Assembly (NCBI GenBank): GCA_016748015.1
Contig: JAAOMT010000054.1
Location: 142,499 to 206,498, forward strand
From: Geosiphon pyriformis
Lineage: Eukaryota > Glomeromycota > Glomeromycetes > Archaeosporales > Geosiphonaceae
DNA length: 64,000 nucleotides
Reading direction: 5' to 3'
Both the position numbers and the translations under genes were made by a program. The notes under the pieces are model-generated. The model did no database searches. It was not told the DNA's origin and saw nothing but the letters and a program-made list of their open reading frames with translations. Of the stretch, positions 11,340-22,141 are shown one piece after another. Each line of letters starts with the position of its first letter. The stretch's first letter is position 1.

Positions 11340-11868
11340 TTATCTTACTGAAAACCAGCCTGCTATACAATTTAAATACTTTGACAACAATGGACAAGGA
11401 ATAAAACCAGAAAAAGCCCATAAAATTGATGCAGAATATAATTTCAGATATCTTGGCAAAGATACTTTAGTTCTTCAACCAAAATGCTTAACCAAAATCA
11501 ACTTCAGAATTGCTCTTAAAATATTACCAAAAGCAATAGTACAAATTGCTTCCCAATTATTATTGGCAAACAAAGGAATCAATGTTAAAAAAAGAGTCAT
11601 AGATGCAGAATATACTGGAGACATTACTATCATGTTACAGAATGAAACAGACAAACCATTTAAGATTGAACATGCTGAAAAAATTATCCAAACAATTTAC
11701 TTACTCTTAATCAACATTTCGGGTTTACAATCAGTTAAGAACAGAGAACAATTGAGAAAAAGTGAAAGAAAAACTCAAGGTTTTGGTTCAACTGGACGAT
11801 TTACAGTACCAGTAAACATAGCTCTTAATGCACAGAATGAATCTCACCAGATTTTTCAATTTCTCTAA
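11340..11868 (+). pseudogene. C1 dUTPase
   Basis: Trimeric-type dUTPase (dUTP to dUMP plus pyrophosphate), which would limit uracil in element cDNA. Motif 1 reads AEYNFRYLG (about 11431), motif 3 RVIDAEYTG (11593-11619) with the catalytic Asp kept, motif 4 EKIIQTIYL (around 11680), and motif 5 TQGFGSTGRF (11773-11802). Motif 2 is damaged: SQLLLANKG stands where A2 has FRSSLAKK, explained by transitions in Arg and Ser codons. It sits between the cysteine-rich module and RT, as in A2. The last 101 codons are open. Confidence 0.8.
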
Positions 11869-12225
11869 TTACCATTTCACTTTTTGGAGAACATCACAAA
11901 ATTTACACTTGCTTAAAACTCACCACTACTCAACAAATCTTTGAATCCAATGAACAAATCTGTTTATAGCATGAAATCTCAATCTCAAACATTTATATTC
12001 CCAAAAAAATGAAAAAATTTCAAGTTATATTCTACAACTCCAATAATTATCTTATTGTCTTATTGATAAATTAGAGATTGGAATCATACACAGCAATATC
12101 TTCCAAGATAAAAATCCTTAAATTATCTCTAATTTCATCAAAATTATAAGACATACACTATTTTCAAATCCAAACATCATTTCTACTACTAAAAACTACC
12201 ACCTTTTGGAAAAAAAACTCTCTCA
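11869..12225 (+). pseudogene. C1 spacer between dUTPase and RT, decayed coding
   Basis: No open frame survives. By position it matches the beta-rich region after dUTPase in A2 (21770-22141), and fragments such as ISNIYIPK fit that. I see no separate gene or repeat here. Confidence 0.5.
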
Positions 12226-13640
12226 AATCAACATGGGTCCCTTAGAACCTTAACAACAAAGACAATTGAAACAGCTAATAGCTGAATTCGCTAACATATT
12301 TGCAAAAAACAACAATAACCTTGGAAAAATTGATATTGTTCAACATTAAATCCATACAAAAGATGTTCTACCAAAATATCAATAAGCTTATTGAGTGCCA
12401 CTTGCCAGCCACCAATTCATTAGGAAAGAAGTTCAAAGAATGCTCAATAATGGATTGATTTAACCATCAAGAAGTCCTTGGGCCTCACCAGTAGTCTTTA
12501 TTAAAAAAAAAATAGAAAAATCAGATTTTGTGTTAACTATCACCAACTGAACAGTATGACAATTGGAGAAGCCTACTCTTTACCAAGAATTAATAACATG
12601 CTAGATGTTCTAGAAAAAACCATGTTCTTTTTAACTTTAGACTTGAAAAGTAGATACTGACAAGTCGAAATAGACCCAAAAAATCAATCCAAAACAGCAT
12701 TTACCACTCAAGAAGAAAACTATGAGTTCAATGTTATGTCTTTTAAACTCTGCAATGCATCAGCAACATTCCAATAACTTATGAATGTTGTATATAAAGG
12801 ACTTTTATGGCAATTAGTAGTTGTCTATCTGGATGACACTAATGTGTACTTACCAAGTTTTGAAGCCCATTTTATCTGCCTGTAAGAAGTTTTTTAATGA
12901 TTACAGAAAGCAGGATTAAAGTTAAACATTGAGAAATATTACTTTAGAAAAACAAGTTTAATCTTTCTTGGATACATTGTTAGCAAAGATGGAGTTAAAC
13001 CAAACCTTAGAACAATCAGTGCTGTTAAAAACTTTCAAACTTCCAAAAATACCACAGAGCTATGAAAATTTGTAGGATTAGTCTCCTACTATTGAAAATT
13101 CATAAAAAAATTCTCAGAAATTGCCAAACTACTCAATTATCTTACCAACAAAAATGTGCCATATCAATGAACTGAAGAACAACAAAAAGCTTTTGAAACC
13201 CTCAAAACAAAATTGACAACAGCCCCAGTTTTTGCTTATTCAGACTTCAACAAATGATTTTAACTAGTCACTGATGCCTCACATATAGCATTTGGTGTCA
13301 TCTTATCACAATTAGATAAAAATAGCCAAGAACAAGTCATTGTCTATGCCAGTAAAACACTCAAGCCAACAGAACTCAAATATAGCTCAACTGAATTAGA
13401 AGCTGTTACAGTCATTTGGGCTATTAAACATTTTTAACAATACCTAAAGAATAGAAAAGAATTTGACATCATAACTGACAATATTGGCCTCAAATGGCTC
13501 AATAAAAAGAAAACTGAACAAAGTGCCAAACAGTCTCAATAGAATAACTTTTTAGCAGACTACAAATATATTATACACCACAAACCAAGAAAACTACACA
13601 TTAATGTTAATAGCTTTTTAAGAATAAGACAAGATTAACA
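12226..13640 (+). pseudogene. C1 reverse transcriptase and RNase H
   Basis: Copies element RNA into DNA. RT blocks seen are NNGLI and PSRSPWASPVV (about 12450-12490), FLTLDLKSRY (12630-12657) with the first catalytic Asp, YEFNVMSFKLCNASATFQ (12721-12774), and VVYLDDTNVY with YLDD at 12826-12837 intact. RNase H has VTDASHIAFGVILSQ (13265-13310), YASKTLKPTELKYSSTELEA and DIITDNIGLKWL. Stops are frequent and sit mostly at Trp, Gln or Arg codons of the family (for example YWQV read as Y-stop-QV at 12658). The gene is inactive but the frame is largely kept. Confidence 0.85.
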
Positions 13641-13695
13641 CCAACAACAAATCCGCCACAACTCACCAACCTACCAACAAAATAACTAAACAACA

Positions 13696-14955
13696 ATGAA
13701 TCCCAGAAATTACAACAACATTAAAAACTATTTGGAGACTTTTATTATGTTAAAAAATTGGTCTCCAAGTGAAAAACATCGATTACAATACCAATCTAAA
13801 CAATATTTTATACACCACAACAAAATTTATTACAAAAATCGCAGAAACCCAAATCAACCACTCAGATTAATACAGAAAAATGAAAAAGAAACAATTCTAT
13901 ACAACATGTACACAGATTTTTCTTCAGTACACTTGGGAAGAGATGGAACAATTTAAAGAACTCTTGAACATTACTTTTGGCCTTACATGCAAAAAAACAT
14001 TTGACAATATGTAGAATCTTGTAATAGTTATTAAAAAAAAGGAAGAACTTGCCTCACAGAATCTTTAAATCCAATCAAAGTTGGACAACCTTTTGACAGA
14101 GTTGGAATTAATTTAGTCAGATCATTTCCTATTACAACTCAAGAAAATCATTATATTGCAGTTGCAGTAGATTATCTTACCAAATGGCCTAAAGCTAAAG
14201 CCATCCAAAGAGCAGATGCAAAATCAGTAGTAAATTTCATCTATGAAAACATTATTTATAAACATGGATGTCCAATTAAACTTTTATCTGATCAAAAAAC
14301 ACATTTTGTGAACAACTTGATACAAGAAATTTGTGAACAATTCAATGTCAAAAGACTTTTATTATTATCTTATTACTCCCAAACAAATAGACTTATAGAA
14401 CAGTTCAACAGAATATTGTGTAAATCTTTAGCCAAAGTCTCAACAGATTTTAAGCAGGAATAAAATATCTTTATTCTATCAGTATTATTAGCATACAAAA
14501 CACTAAAACAAAATACCACAAAACACATCATTTGATCTTACTTATGGAAAAACAGCAATATTACCAATTAATTTTAAGGTAGAAACATATCCAGTGCAAC
14601 CAATCAATAAAGAAAACTTTCAAGAAATACTCCAAAAATGGGCTTATACTCTTCTTAATACATTGGAAGGAAAGAAACACATAGCAGCCACTCATATTGA
14701 ACATTCTTAAGCCCTACAAAAAAAAAGACATGACAACAAACTGCCACCAGTTACCAATAAATTTAAAGTTAGAAATAAAGTTTTCTTATACAGAACTAAA
14801 GCTAAAAAACAATGGAGTGGAAAATTTGAACATAAATGGGATGAACCATTTTATATCCACAAAATTTTAGGCAATAGATCATACAAGTTAAGACTTGATA
14901 ACAAAGTACTAGCAAAAGTTGTACATAAAGATTGATTAAAACACTATTACTCCTA
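13696..14955 (+). pseudogene. C1 integrase
   Basis: Zinc-binding region around 13900-14030 is damaged (HLGRDGTI then a stop; one of the CxxC cysteines became Tyr). The core starts near 14085 (VGQPFDRVGINLV), where the first catalytic Asp of the family is Asn. The second Asp is present in LLSDQK (14283-14300) and the Glu in LIEQFN (14392-14409). After about 14500 the frame shifts and the C-terminal module is recognisable only in pieces (KFEHKWDEPFYIHKIL near 14822). Inactive. Confidence 0.8.
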
Positions 14956-15221
14956 AATCATTAATTCCACAAATTGGTATACATTCTTCTTTAATTAATC
15001 CTGAAGATATTTCTCGAAATTTAGAACCAATAATTATAATAGAACAACAACCAAACTTGAACACTTAATTCAACATAATTTTACAATAATTCTTTTAATA
15101 ACACACAAAAACAAAAATAGTAAATAATTACAAAAAACACCCAAACCCAAAAACAAATAAAACTCCATATTCAAAAATAATTTTTGTTATTTTTTTTTTT
15201 TATTAGTTAACTATTTTTATC
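14956..15221 (+). other. C1 spacer between integrase and ORF3
   Basis: Contains the EPIIII tail that also ends family A integrase (LEPIIIIE near 15023), then an A-rich stretch and oligo-T at 15188-15201. No further feature seen. Confidence 0.45.
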
Positions 15222-15344
15222 ATGATTATTCCCCAAAATATTCAACAAATATTCCAAAAATTAATGTTAGCTTTAAAAACACTTTCTGACTTATCTATAA
15301 CAATTAATGGAAGTCAAATTAATTACATTCAAAAAAAACCACAG
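15222..15344 (+). pseudogene. C1 ORF3, N-terminal piece
   Basis: Starts MIIPQNIQQIFQKLMLAL and continues ITINGSQINYIQKK, which lines up with SLAQQLFQLI and ITINQQTIRYQN in A1 ORF3. This shows the third family also has an ORF after integrase. It is cut after about 40 codons by LINE N1. Function unknown. Confidence 0.6.
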
Positions 15345-15428
15345 TCCTGGCAGTAAATAATTCTCAGAATTATCATCCCTATAGAAAAAAAACAAAAAGT
15401 TATTCTGGTCTCAAAGTCCCTAAAAAAA

Positions 15429-16486
15429 TTGAATAAATCTTCAAAAACACTTAATAGAAATAGTAAAAGAGCTGTGCAGATAGAAGCAGCTCTAAAAAAA
15501 TGCAAATCTGATATTTTGGACAGAATTAACAGTAGAAATTCTGTGGTAGAAATTGAGAAGCAAATGAACAATCCATTTGATGCAAAAAAAGATAAAGCCA
15601 ATCCAGATGACACTATAGAGAACATAGAAGACTCTGAATTGGGCCTATCTAGCAGAATAGAAAATTTAAGTTCAGGACAATATAGTAGTAAATCACTTGG
15701 CAAAAGACCCCATGTTTATAGAACCAGACCATAAAAAAGGATAGAAAACTGTAGTTCATGGAACCAAAAAACATGTGCTCTTTGTACAGGTGGTAAATAT
15801 ACTAAAAAAAATCATGGGAAAGAAAGTGGAATAGATTTACAATCTTTTGGAGAATGTCAGTTACTTCTTGGGAGCTGTAATAGCAAGAAACCAAGAAATC
15901 TGAATGGATTTCTCCCAAGTGACTAGAAAAGACCAGACCAGAGAAATACTAGCAAGTAAAAAGATTGAATCATTTCTAATGGCTACAGATGGCATTACCA
16001 ATCAGATGGCTGGTCAAAAAAAAGTTCTGGTAAGAGATATTTTTTTAAGAATATCAAACAAAGAAATGTGAGCTATTATAAAAGAATTTAACAAAATAAA
16101 AAAAGTTCAAATCAAAGTAGCTAGAAAATGGCAATCTGCAGTGATTGAATACAGCAACCAAGAAGAGGCAACCAGAGCTGTAAACCAATGGTCAACTATG
16201 ATCAGGAAAGACACAGTCAGAATTTACTCAATGGTTGAGATCCAGAAAATTATTGAGCAAAAAAAAACCTGGGAGGCCAAACTAGTAGATTTGCCACAAA
16301 ACTGTACTGTTCATTACTTAAGCACCACTCTGGATCAGATTAAAGCCCGATCTTACTTCATTTCAAGAACTAGCAAGAACTACACAAGAATGGGCTGTGC
16401 TTACATAGAATTTGACAGTGAAGCTAGTCACAACAATACTACCAAAAAACCATTGGTAATTGGAGACACACTGGTTTACTGGATGC
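15429..16486 (+). pseudogene. N1 ORF1, first part
   Basis: LINE RNA-binding protein. The N-terminal open stretch (15429-15731) has an acidic segment; next follows an RRM-like region (about 16020-16240: VLVRDIFL, YSNQEEATRAVNQWSTMIRK) and a second one (WEAKLVDLPQNCTVHYLS at 16270-16323). N2 in reverse (58373-59653) encodes the same protein. Several stops occur before 16141. The frame ends at 16486 inside the codons for YWM, where the A2 LTR starts. Confidence 0.75.
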
Positions 16487-17363
16487 TGTTACTCATAGAA
16501 ATATAGAAAATATATTAGCATAATTATTAGCCAATCAGAAGTAGGTGTAGTAAATATGGAATTCCAGGATTTTTCTCAGGAATTGCAAAATTCCAGGAAT
16601 TTCAGGATTCCCCGATAAGGAATTGTAGAATTTTAGAATTCCAGAATTCCTCTCAAAGGAATCGCAGGATTCCAGAAATCCAGGATTTCTGTCATAAAGA
16701 ATCGAGAAATTGAGGATTCTCAATTATGTATATATAGCAGCAGAATTAGAAGCTGAAAAAACAGACCTCTTAGTTTAGATTTAATCTAAACAACTCTCCA
16801 AATCACAAGCATCTAATAAATAACTATTTGTTATCTCAAAACCCATTTCCACTATCAACACTTCATGTTGATAGTAATTGATACTTAACCACACTGGAAC
16901 AATAGCTCTTGATCATGGCTATTGACAGAATACTAACTTGTAAATTGCCTTGGCTTATTTCTTTTCTTTCTTTATTTTATTTTATTTTCTTTATTTTCTT
17001 GCTTTGATTTTATTGTTGTTTACTAACTCTATTGAGAATTAACGTGCGGGACACTGATGTCAGGATAAACATAACTGGTAAAAGACCCAGAAATAAGAGT
17101 AGAACACTCGATTGAGGATAGCTTATCAGAAAGAATACCAGCCATCAAGCTGAGAAAAAAATTGACAAAACTGCAGTTTCGGGAAGCTATAAATAAAACT
17201 ATCACCATTTAATCTCTGTCCATTATACAAAAAACTCAACCAAACCCTTCAGATACAAAACTTTTAGATACCAAACCTTCAGATCATCGACAATGAGAAT
17301 AACTTTGAACACCAAGTTATGGATTTGTATTTAATTCAACACCAGAAATTGTCATCTGTAACA
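16487..17363 (+). repeat. A2 5' LTR
   Basis: Begins TGTTAC and ends GTAACA, a perfect 6-bp terminal inverted repeat. U3 contains a cluster of AATTCCAGGATT(C)-type units at about 16558-16710, partly in inverted order, and TATATATAG at 16728. The T-rich tract is at 16965-17015. The mate is 25725-26560. Confidence 0.92.
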
Positions 17364-17365
17364 TT

Positions 17366-17382
17366 TGGTGCTTTCTGTGAGG
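17366..17382 (+). other. A2 primer binding site
   Basis: TGGTGCTTTCTGTGAGG lies two bases after the LTR end, where a tRNA 3' end would anneal to prime minus-strand DNA. The tRNA is not identified. Families B and C carry related sequences at the same place. Confidence 0.6.
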
Positions 17383-17417
17383 TATAATCTTACAGAGAAC
17401 CAGCACCAACAAATACC

Positions 17418-19190
17418 ATCTAAAAGTGGCAGAATCAGAAAACATAGGAGCAAACCATTTAGGATTCGCAAAATCTCTATTTCAACACTATTGTTAACAC
17501 TTAAGATTAAATCACAATCATATATCCACTGAATCAGCCTTTAATTTCTATGTCAACAAAAAAATTTCTTCTTTGTTAAGAATACCAGTGAATACTGAAT
17601 CAGCCAGGGAAACTTTCTACAGAGAATTAATTCAAAATACCAACCTGCCAACAAATCACAATTTTGCCTTCATTATTACTGAGATCAACAAAAAAATTGA
17701 ACATTACACCCAACAAAGATATCCAATTACTTATGCCAGTAAAGGCAAAGGAAAATTACAAACACCAGTGGTAACACCCAAAAAGATACAACCACCTACT
17801 TGGAAGAAAACAAGAGTTGAATCACCAACTGCTCCATCCTATCACTACACACTGGGAAGTGCCATCAATATAACATTAGCAAGTACATTCACATCAAATA
17901 CAATATCAACATTCAGACAATTTTCATTCCAAAGTAAACAAAAAAAAACAGATCTACTAGGACTATATGGCAAATATTTTGAAAAATTTAAGTCGTGATC
18001 ACCAACACCATCAGGAATTCGATCACTGCCACCTCAACTGGACTTTGGAACCATTACCCTGTGGGAACTATCTGAAGAAGAATCAGAAGATCAAGAATTT
18101 ACTTACCAAAACCCGATCCTTGAAAACCCAGAATTTGGAACTGCAAACATTCAAACTCAGCAAGAAAATCCAGAAATTGAAACTCCAAATATTTAAGCAC
18201 TGCAAAATCAAAATCTTGAAGTAATTAATTAACACTTACCTCCAGTTATCATCATCAATCAACCACCAATTAAACCAATTGGTCAGCCCATCCAAATACT
18301 GAACCAACAAACTCAACAACCACCTCCAGTATCACCTCAGCAACAACAACAAATGGCATATGCACCAATCATGAAGCTCAACAAATTCACTAGCAAAGAG
18401 GATGACACACAAGTTTGGCTAAATGATGTAGAAAAAGCCATTACAACCAATGGATGGAATGACACCAGAGCCATGCAAGCCATACTTTATTTTCTCAAGG
18501 ATACAGCAGATTCATGGTATCAAAGCCTGATTGACAAACCCCAAGATTTCAATACTTTCAAATTAGAATTTTTGAGATACTTTAGCAATAACAACAGCAT
18601 TAACAGATTAGCCAACACTTACACTACAATTAAACAAGGAGAAACTGAAGCAGTTACCACATATCTGAAACATTTCCATAGAAATCTGCAACAAATTCAA
18701 GCAATTGATGCTAATTATTTTATAGTGCCACAAATTCTCAATCAATTCATCTGTGGTCTGTGCAGTAGTATTCTGCAACATGTATGTTCATTGCATCCAG
18801 CCACTCTCCAGGACACAGTCACACATGCCAAAGATTTTGAATCTGCCAAATTAGAAGCCAATCATGCCCATGCCATGAACCTAGTAATGAATAGATCATC
18901 TGAATTAGATTCTAAATTGAAACAATTTAGTGATTCAATTAATCAGAAGTTAGAGAGATACTTAGCTGACAATTGCGCAATTTATCAACCACCACAATGA
19001 TGCAATAATCCAGAAAATACAAATCATTTCCAAAATCAGTCATGTCTATCATCATTATCAGCAGCACCTAATCAGTTGTGGCAGCTAGAAATGCGTGTTT
19101 GCCACAACTGTGGTAAACAAGGACACATAAAAGCAGACTGCAGATTTTATAACAACAATTCACAATCGGAAAATCAATATCGAAACCTCG
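17418..19190 (+). pseudogene. A2 gag polyprotein
   Basis: N-terminal domain (17418-17998), acidic and Pro/Gln-rich linker (18000-18352), capsid-like domain in an open 215-codon stretch (18353-19000: VWLNDVEKAI, WYQSLIDKP, LEFLRYFSN, LNQFICGL), then a CCHC zinc knuckle CHNCGKQGHIKADC at 19100-19141 with correct spacing. Stops lie near 17508, 17996, 18196, 18230 and 18998; the frame never shifts. No convincing ATG is visible at the front, so the start is open. Gag and protease are in the same frame, so no frameshift is needed in this family. Confidence 0.82.
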
Positions 19191-20096
19191 ATTGCAGATT
19201 TCAAACTCCGAATTGTTACCCAAATTAAGATCAAACTACTTACTTGCCAACAATGCAGCCACCAATTTATTAACCACCAGTATATTAACCTCAAATTTAT
19301 CAACTGCACTCACCAATAATCTATCAGCCACAACCCCAAATAATTTATCAACCCCAATCAATTCAGACACTGCCCCAAAATTCAGTTAACATGACATTAG
19401 ACCACTCCAGACCTAGAATCACACAAAACTGGAGATCGGCAATGGTTGTTTACCAACTGATCCCCAGTTCTTCCAATTCATCATCAGGATTGCGTTCTTG
19501 GAATTTGAGTACTGGTACCACCCAAAACCCAAATTCCCAGAACTATTTAAGTCTTCTGGTTACCTCAGAAGACACTACCAACACCAATTTGGGATCCAAC
19601 CAACAATTAACACTTACCAGCAATATTCCACCAGCCACCGTTATAGAAGACAAGTCACTCGCAGCCATATTCCCATTTGAAATTGAGGAACCATCAAGAG
19701 TTCCTTTGTTCAGCAGAGCTGCTATTAAGGAAAAACCCATCATGGTGATGTACACCAATGCCAAAATTGATGGCCATTCTATCAAGCTTATTCTTGATAG
19801 TGGGTCAGCAGACAGCATTATCACATGACAACTTATAGACCAATTAGGTCACCAAGTTGATCATGCTGCCAGCACCAGAATCATAACAGCTAATGGAGCA
19901 ACCAAAACTCCTATTGGCAAGATTGACAATCTACTCATTGAAATCAATGGCATCACTGTACCAATCAAGATATTAATAATGGAAGCAACCCAGTACCAAG
20001 CTCTTGTTGGCAATGACTGGTTGTCCAAAATCAATGCAATGCTCAACTGGAACACACAGAAACTCCAACTTAGTCAAAACAGCCAATACACGTGAG
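19191..20096 (+). pseudogene. A2 aspartic protease
   Basis: Low-complexity Asn/Thr/Ser leader, then retropepsin. Catalytic LILDSGSADSII has DSG at 19796-19804; TANGATKTPIGKI and the flap-like ITVPIKILIMEATQYQALV follow; then VGNDWLSKINAML. A stop (TGA) comes directly after IIT at 19826, and another after QNSQYT at about 20094. Same frame as gag and dUTPase. Confidence 0.85.
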
Positions 20097-20104
20097 TACC
20101 AGCC

Positions 20105-21010
20105 ATGTGTGGCCATTTCAAACCTAACAATGTTATGTCATCAATGCCGCTCATTGATTTAGAGAAGAAAAAACCAAAGCCTACTTGGGAGGCATACCAA
20201 GTATCATGGGCCAACACTGACCACAATGAACTACCACCAATACTCTCATGGAATGACAACCCTAAGAGAAAGCAAAAAGAGGAACTGATCTAGGAGACAG
20301 ACAATTTGACCTGGACTGACAACGAACAGAAAGAACCATCAAGTTGGGAGTGGAAAGAAGAAAAGAGAAAAGGGAAAGAGAGGGAGGAAGAAAACACTCA
20401 AGCCAACAATACTTATATCCCATACACCTATGGTCAACAACAATCATCAACCTATCGCTGACCCAAACTAATATGCATTGATTGTGGCAAAAAATTGTCA
20501 TCAATAAGCGCATGCTGTGGCAACAACAAAGAATATCAGATGGCAACCAAGTTTTATTGCTGCGCATGCCACATTGAATGTTTTGGAAGACCAAAACAAG
20601 TGGGAAAATGGGATAATACACCATGTCTAGCCTGTGGAGAAACTCTCCTCGACAAAGGAATGTGGAACAACATTCCAGAGAGAGGAGGAATGTGTGACAT
20701 TTTCTGCCAATACACAATCCTCATCAGTGACTGGGTTAAGAAAAAAACACCAATAGAAGCCGCCTAGAGAAGAGCTGTACAGCAACTGGACAGTTGTCCA
20801 CATGATGATGACAAAATTTGGAGAATGGCAATCACCAAAATAGAAGGAGCAACACCCAAAAAGATCAGAGAAATCAAAAACAACCCACCAGAATCCATTG
20901 AACTTGACTAAAATGCAGAGCCAGTCATAAATTTCCTGGAACCAGAAGAGTTCTATGAGCACTACCAAAACTTGGCACTCACTAGAGAGAAGCAAAAACA
21001 ATGGCTAGCA
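20105..21010 (+). pseudogene. A2 cysteine-rich module after protease
   Basis: A charged linker (20105-20460) leads to a cysteine-rich domain at about 20470-20767: CIDCGKK, FYCCACHIECFG, KWDNTPCLACGETLL, RGGMCDIFCQYTILIS. FG, KWDNT, CLxC and RGG with C-x3-CQY are shared with C1 (10730-10920), over otherwise diverged sequence. A Glu/Lys-rich tail follows (EFYEHYQNLALTREKQKQW). It is probably a metal-binding structural domain. I know no named family for it. Stops lie near 20292, 20459 and 20765. Confidence 0.65.
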
Positions 21011-21013
21011 TAG

Positions 21014-22141
21014 TTGAATACAAGACTGTGTCACCATTGTTTAATTCCCAGTAATTTTGAATATTGTAACAATTGTGACCTTATTTACAATCTACCACCA
21101 CACATGATCTACACAATCTCCGAAGAGGAAGAACCAATCAGCAGCTGCACATTAGAGTTGGAATCACCATTCAATCCCAATTCAAACTCCAACAATGACA
21201 ATGACAATGAGAATAATGGTTCCAGCTCCGTTCAAAATGGCAATGACTCCAACTTAGATTCAAACTCCAATTCAAACTGTGAACAATATATCATACTCTC
21301 TGACCTCTCCAAAGAACAAGAGCTCAAATGGTTTAGTCATAATGGTAAAGATATCATACCAGAACGCGTGCATAATACAGATATAGGGTTTGATCTAAGA
21401 TATTTAAAAAAAGATGCTATCAAATTGGAACCAAACACACGAGTATGCATTGATTTGAAAATAGCTCTAGAGATTCCAGCAACAACCATGGTTCTTTTAG
21501 CATTTAGAAGTAGTTTAGCAAAAAAGGAGATTAATATTAGAAGGAGAATAGTAGATACAAGATATACAGGAAATATCAGCATCATACTACAAAATGATTC
21601 AGAAAAGGCTTATACAATTGAGCCAAATAAAAAGATAGCACAGACCATATTCCTGCCATTAGTCAAAATAGCCAGCTTAGTGAAAGTGAGAACAAAGAAA
21701 GAATTGGAAATAACAGCAAGAGAGATACAGGGATTTGGGTCAATGGGTAGAATAGAGGTATCAGTTAATATGGTGGAGAAAGAAATTGTTGGCCAAGGAG
21801 AAATTATCTCAACCAGTCAAGCTATTTCCATTCCACCATATAGCCAGTACATGTTAGCAATAGAAAGGAAGGAAAAGGAACAAGAACAGATTTTTGAAGC
21901 TGAAGCAAATCTTTGTGAATCAGGAGAGATTGGGCTGATCAATCTCAACATACCAGCCAAAAGCTATAGCCGCATAAAAATTCCCATCTACAACAACACT
22001 GACAATGTTATCAACATATCAGAAGAAACCACCATTGGATATTTAACCACAGAAATAGAAAACCAACCACCAAACTCCATTTCAAACTTTCCACAACTTT
22101 GTAGATATGTCAACATCACATCACAAACAATCTATGGATGA
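21014..22141 (+). CDS. A2 dUTPase domain segment of pol
   Basis: Longest undamaged piece of A2: 375 open codons starting after a TAG at 21011 that is probably a converted codon, so this is a polyprotein segment rather than a separate gene. Residues 6-22 form a CxxC...CxxC pair (CHHC, CNNC); residues 50-95 are Asn/Ser/Asp-rich. Trimeric dUTPase motifs follow: 1 DIGFDLRY (about 123-130), 2 FRSSLAKK (164-171), 3 RIVDTRYTG (178-186) with the catalytic Asp, 4 NKKIAQTIF, 5 REIQGFGSMGR (236-246). Residues 250-375 look beta-rich (IPPYSQYML, IPIYNNT). It would cleave dUTP near the reverse transcribing complex. All five motifs appear usable. Confidence 0.88.
   Translation: MNTRLCHHCLIPSNFEYCNNCDLIYNLPPHMIYTISEEEEPISSCTLELESPFNPNSNSNNDNDNENNGSSSVQNGNDSNLDSNSNSNCEQYIILSDLSKEQELKWFSHNGKDIIPERVHNTDIGFDLRYLKKDAIKLEPNTRVCIDLKIALEIPATTMVLLAFRSSLAKKEINIRRRIVDTRYTGNISIILQNDSEKAYTIEPNKKIAQTIFLPLVKIASLVKVRTKKELEITAREIQGFGSMGRIEVSVNMVEKEIVGQGEIISTSQAISIPPYSQYMLAIERKEKEQEQIFEAEANLCESGEIGLINLNIPAKSYSRIKIPIYNNTDNVINISEETTIGYLTTEIENQPPNSISNFPQLCRYVNITSQTIYG

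Larger units (their letters stand above)
4568..15344 (+). mobile_element. Ty3/gypsy family C element C1, dUTPase-bearing
   Basis: Element with 5' LTR, gag, protease, cysteine-rich module, dUTPase, RT/RNase H, integrase and the start of ORF3. The module order equals that of family A but the sequence is well diverged. It is inserted in B0 integrase. O1a interrupts it in protease, and LINE N1 interrupts it in ORF3 at about 15345. Its 3' LTR is not found in the window. Many stops and several frame changes mark it as old and inactive. Confidence 0.8.

Noticed and set aside
17374-17396. Hairpin TCTGTGAG...CTTACAGA after the A2 5' LTR as a self-priming structure
   Set aside because: The stem has a mismatch, is not conserved in families B or C, and a tRNA-type site starting TGG two bases after the LTR is the simpler reading.
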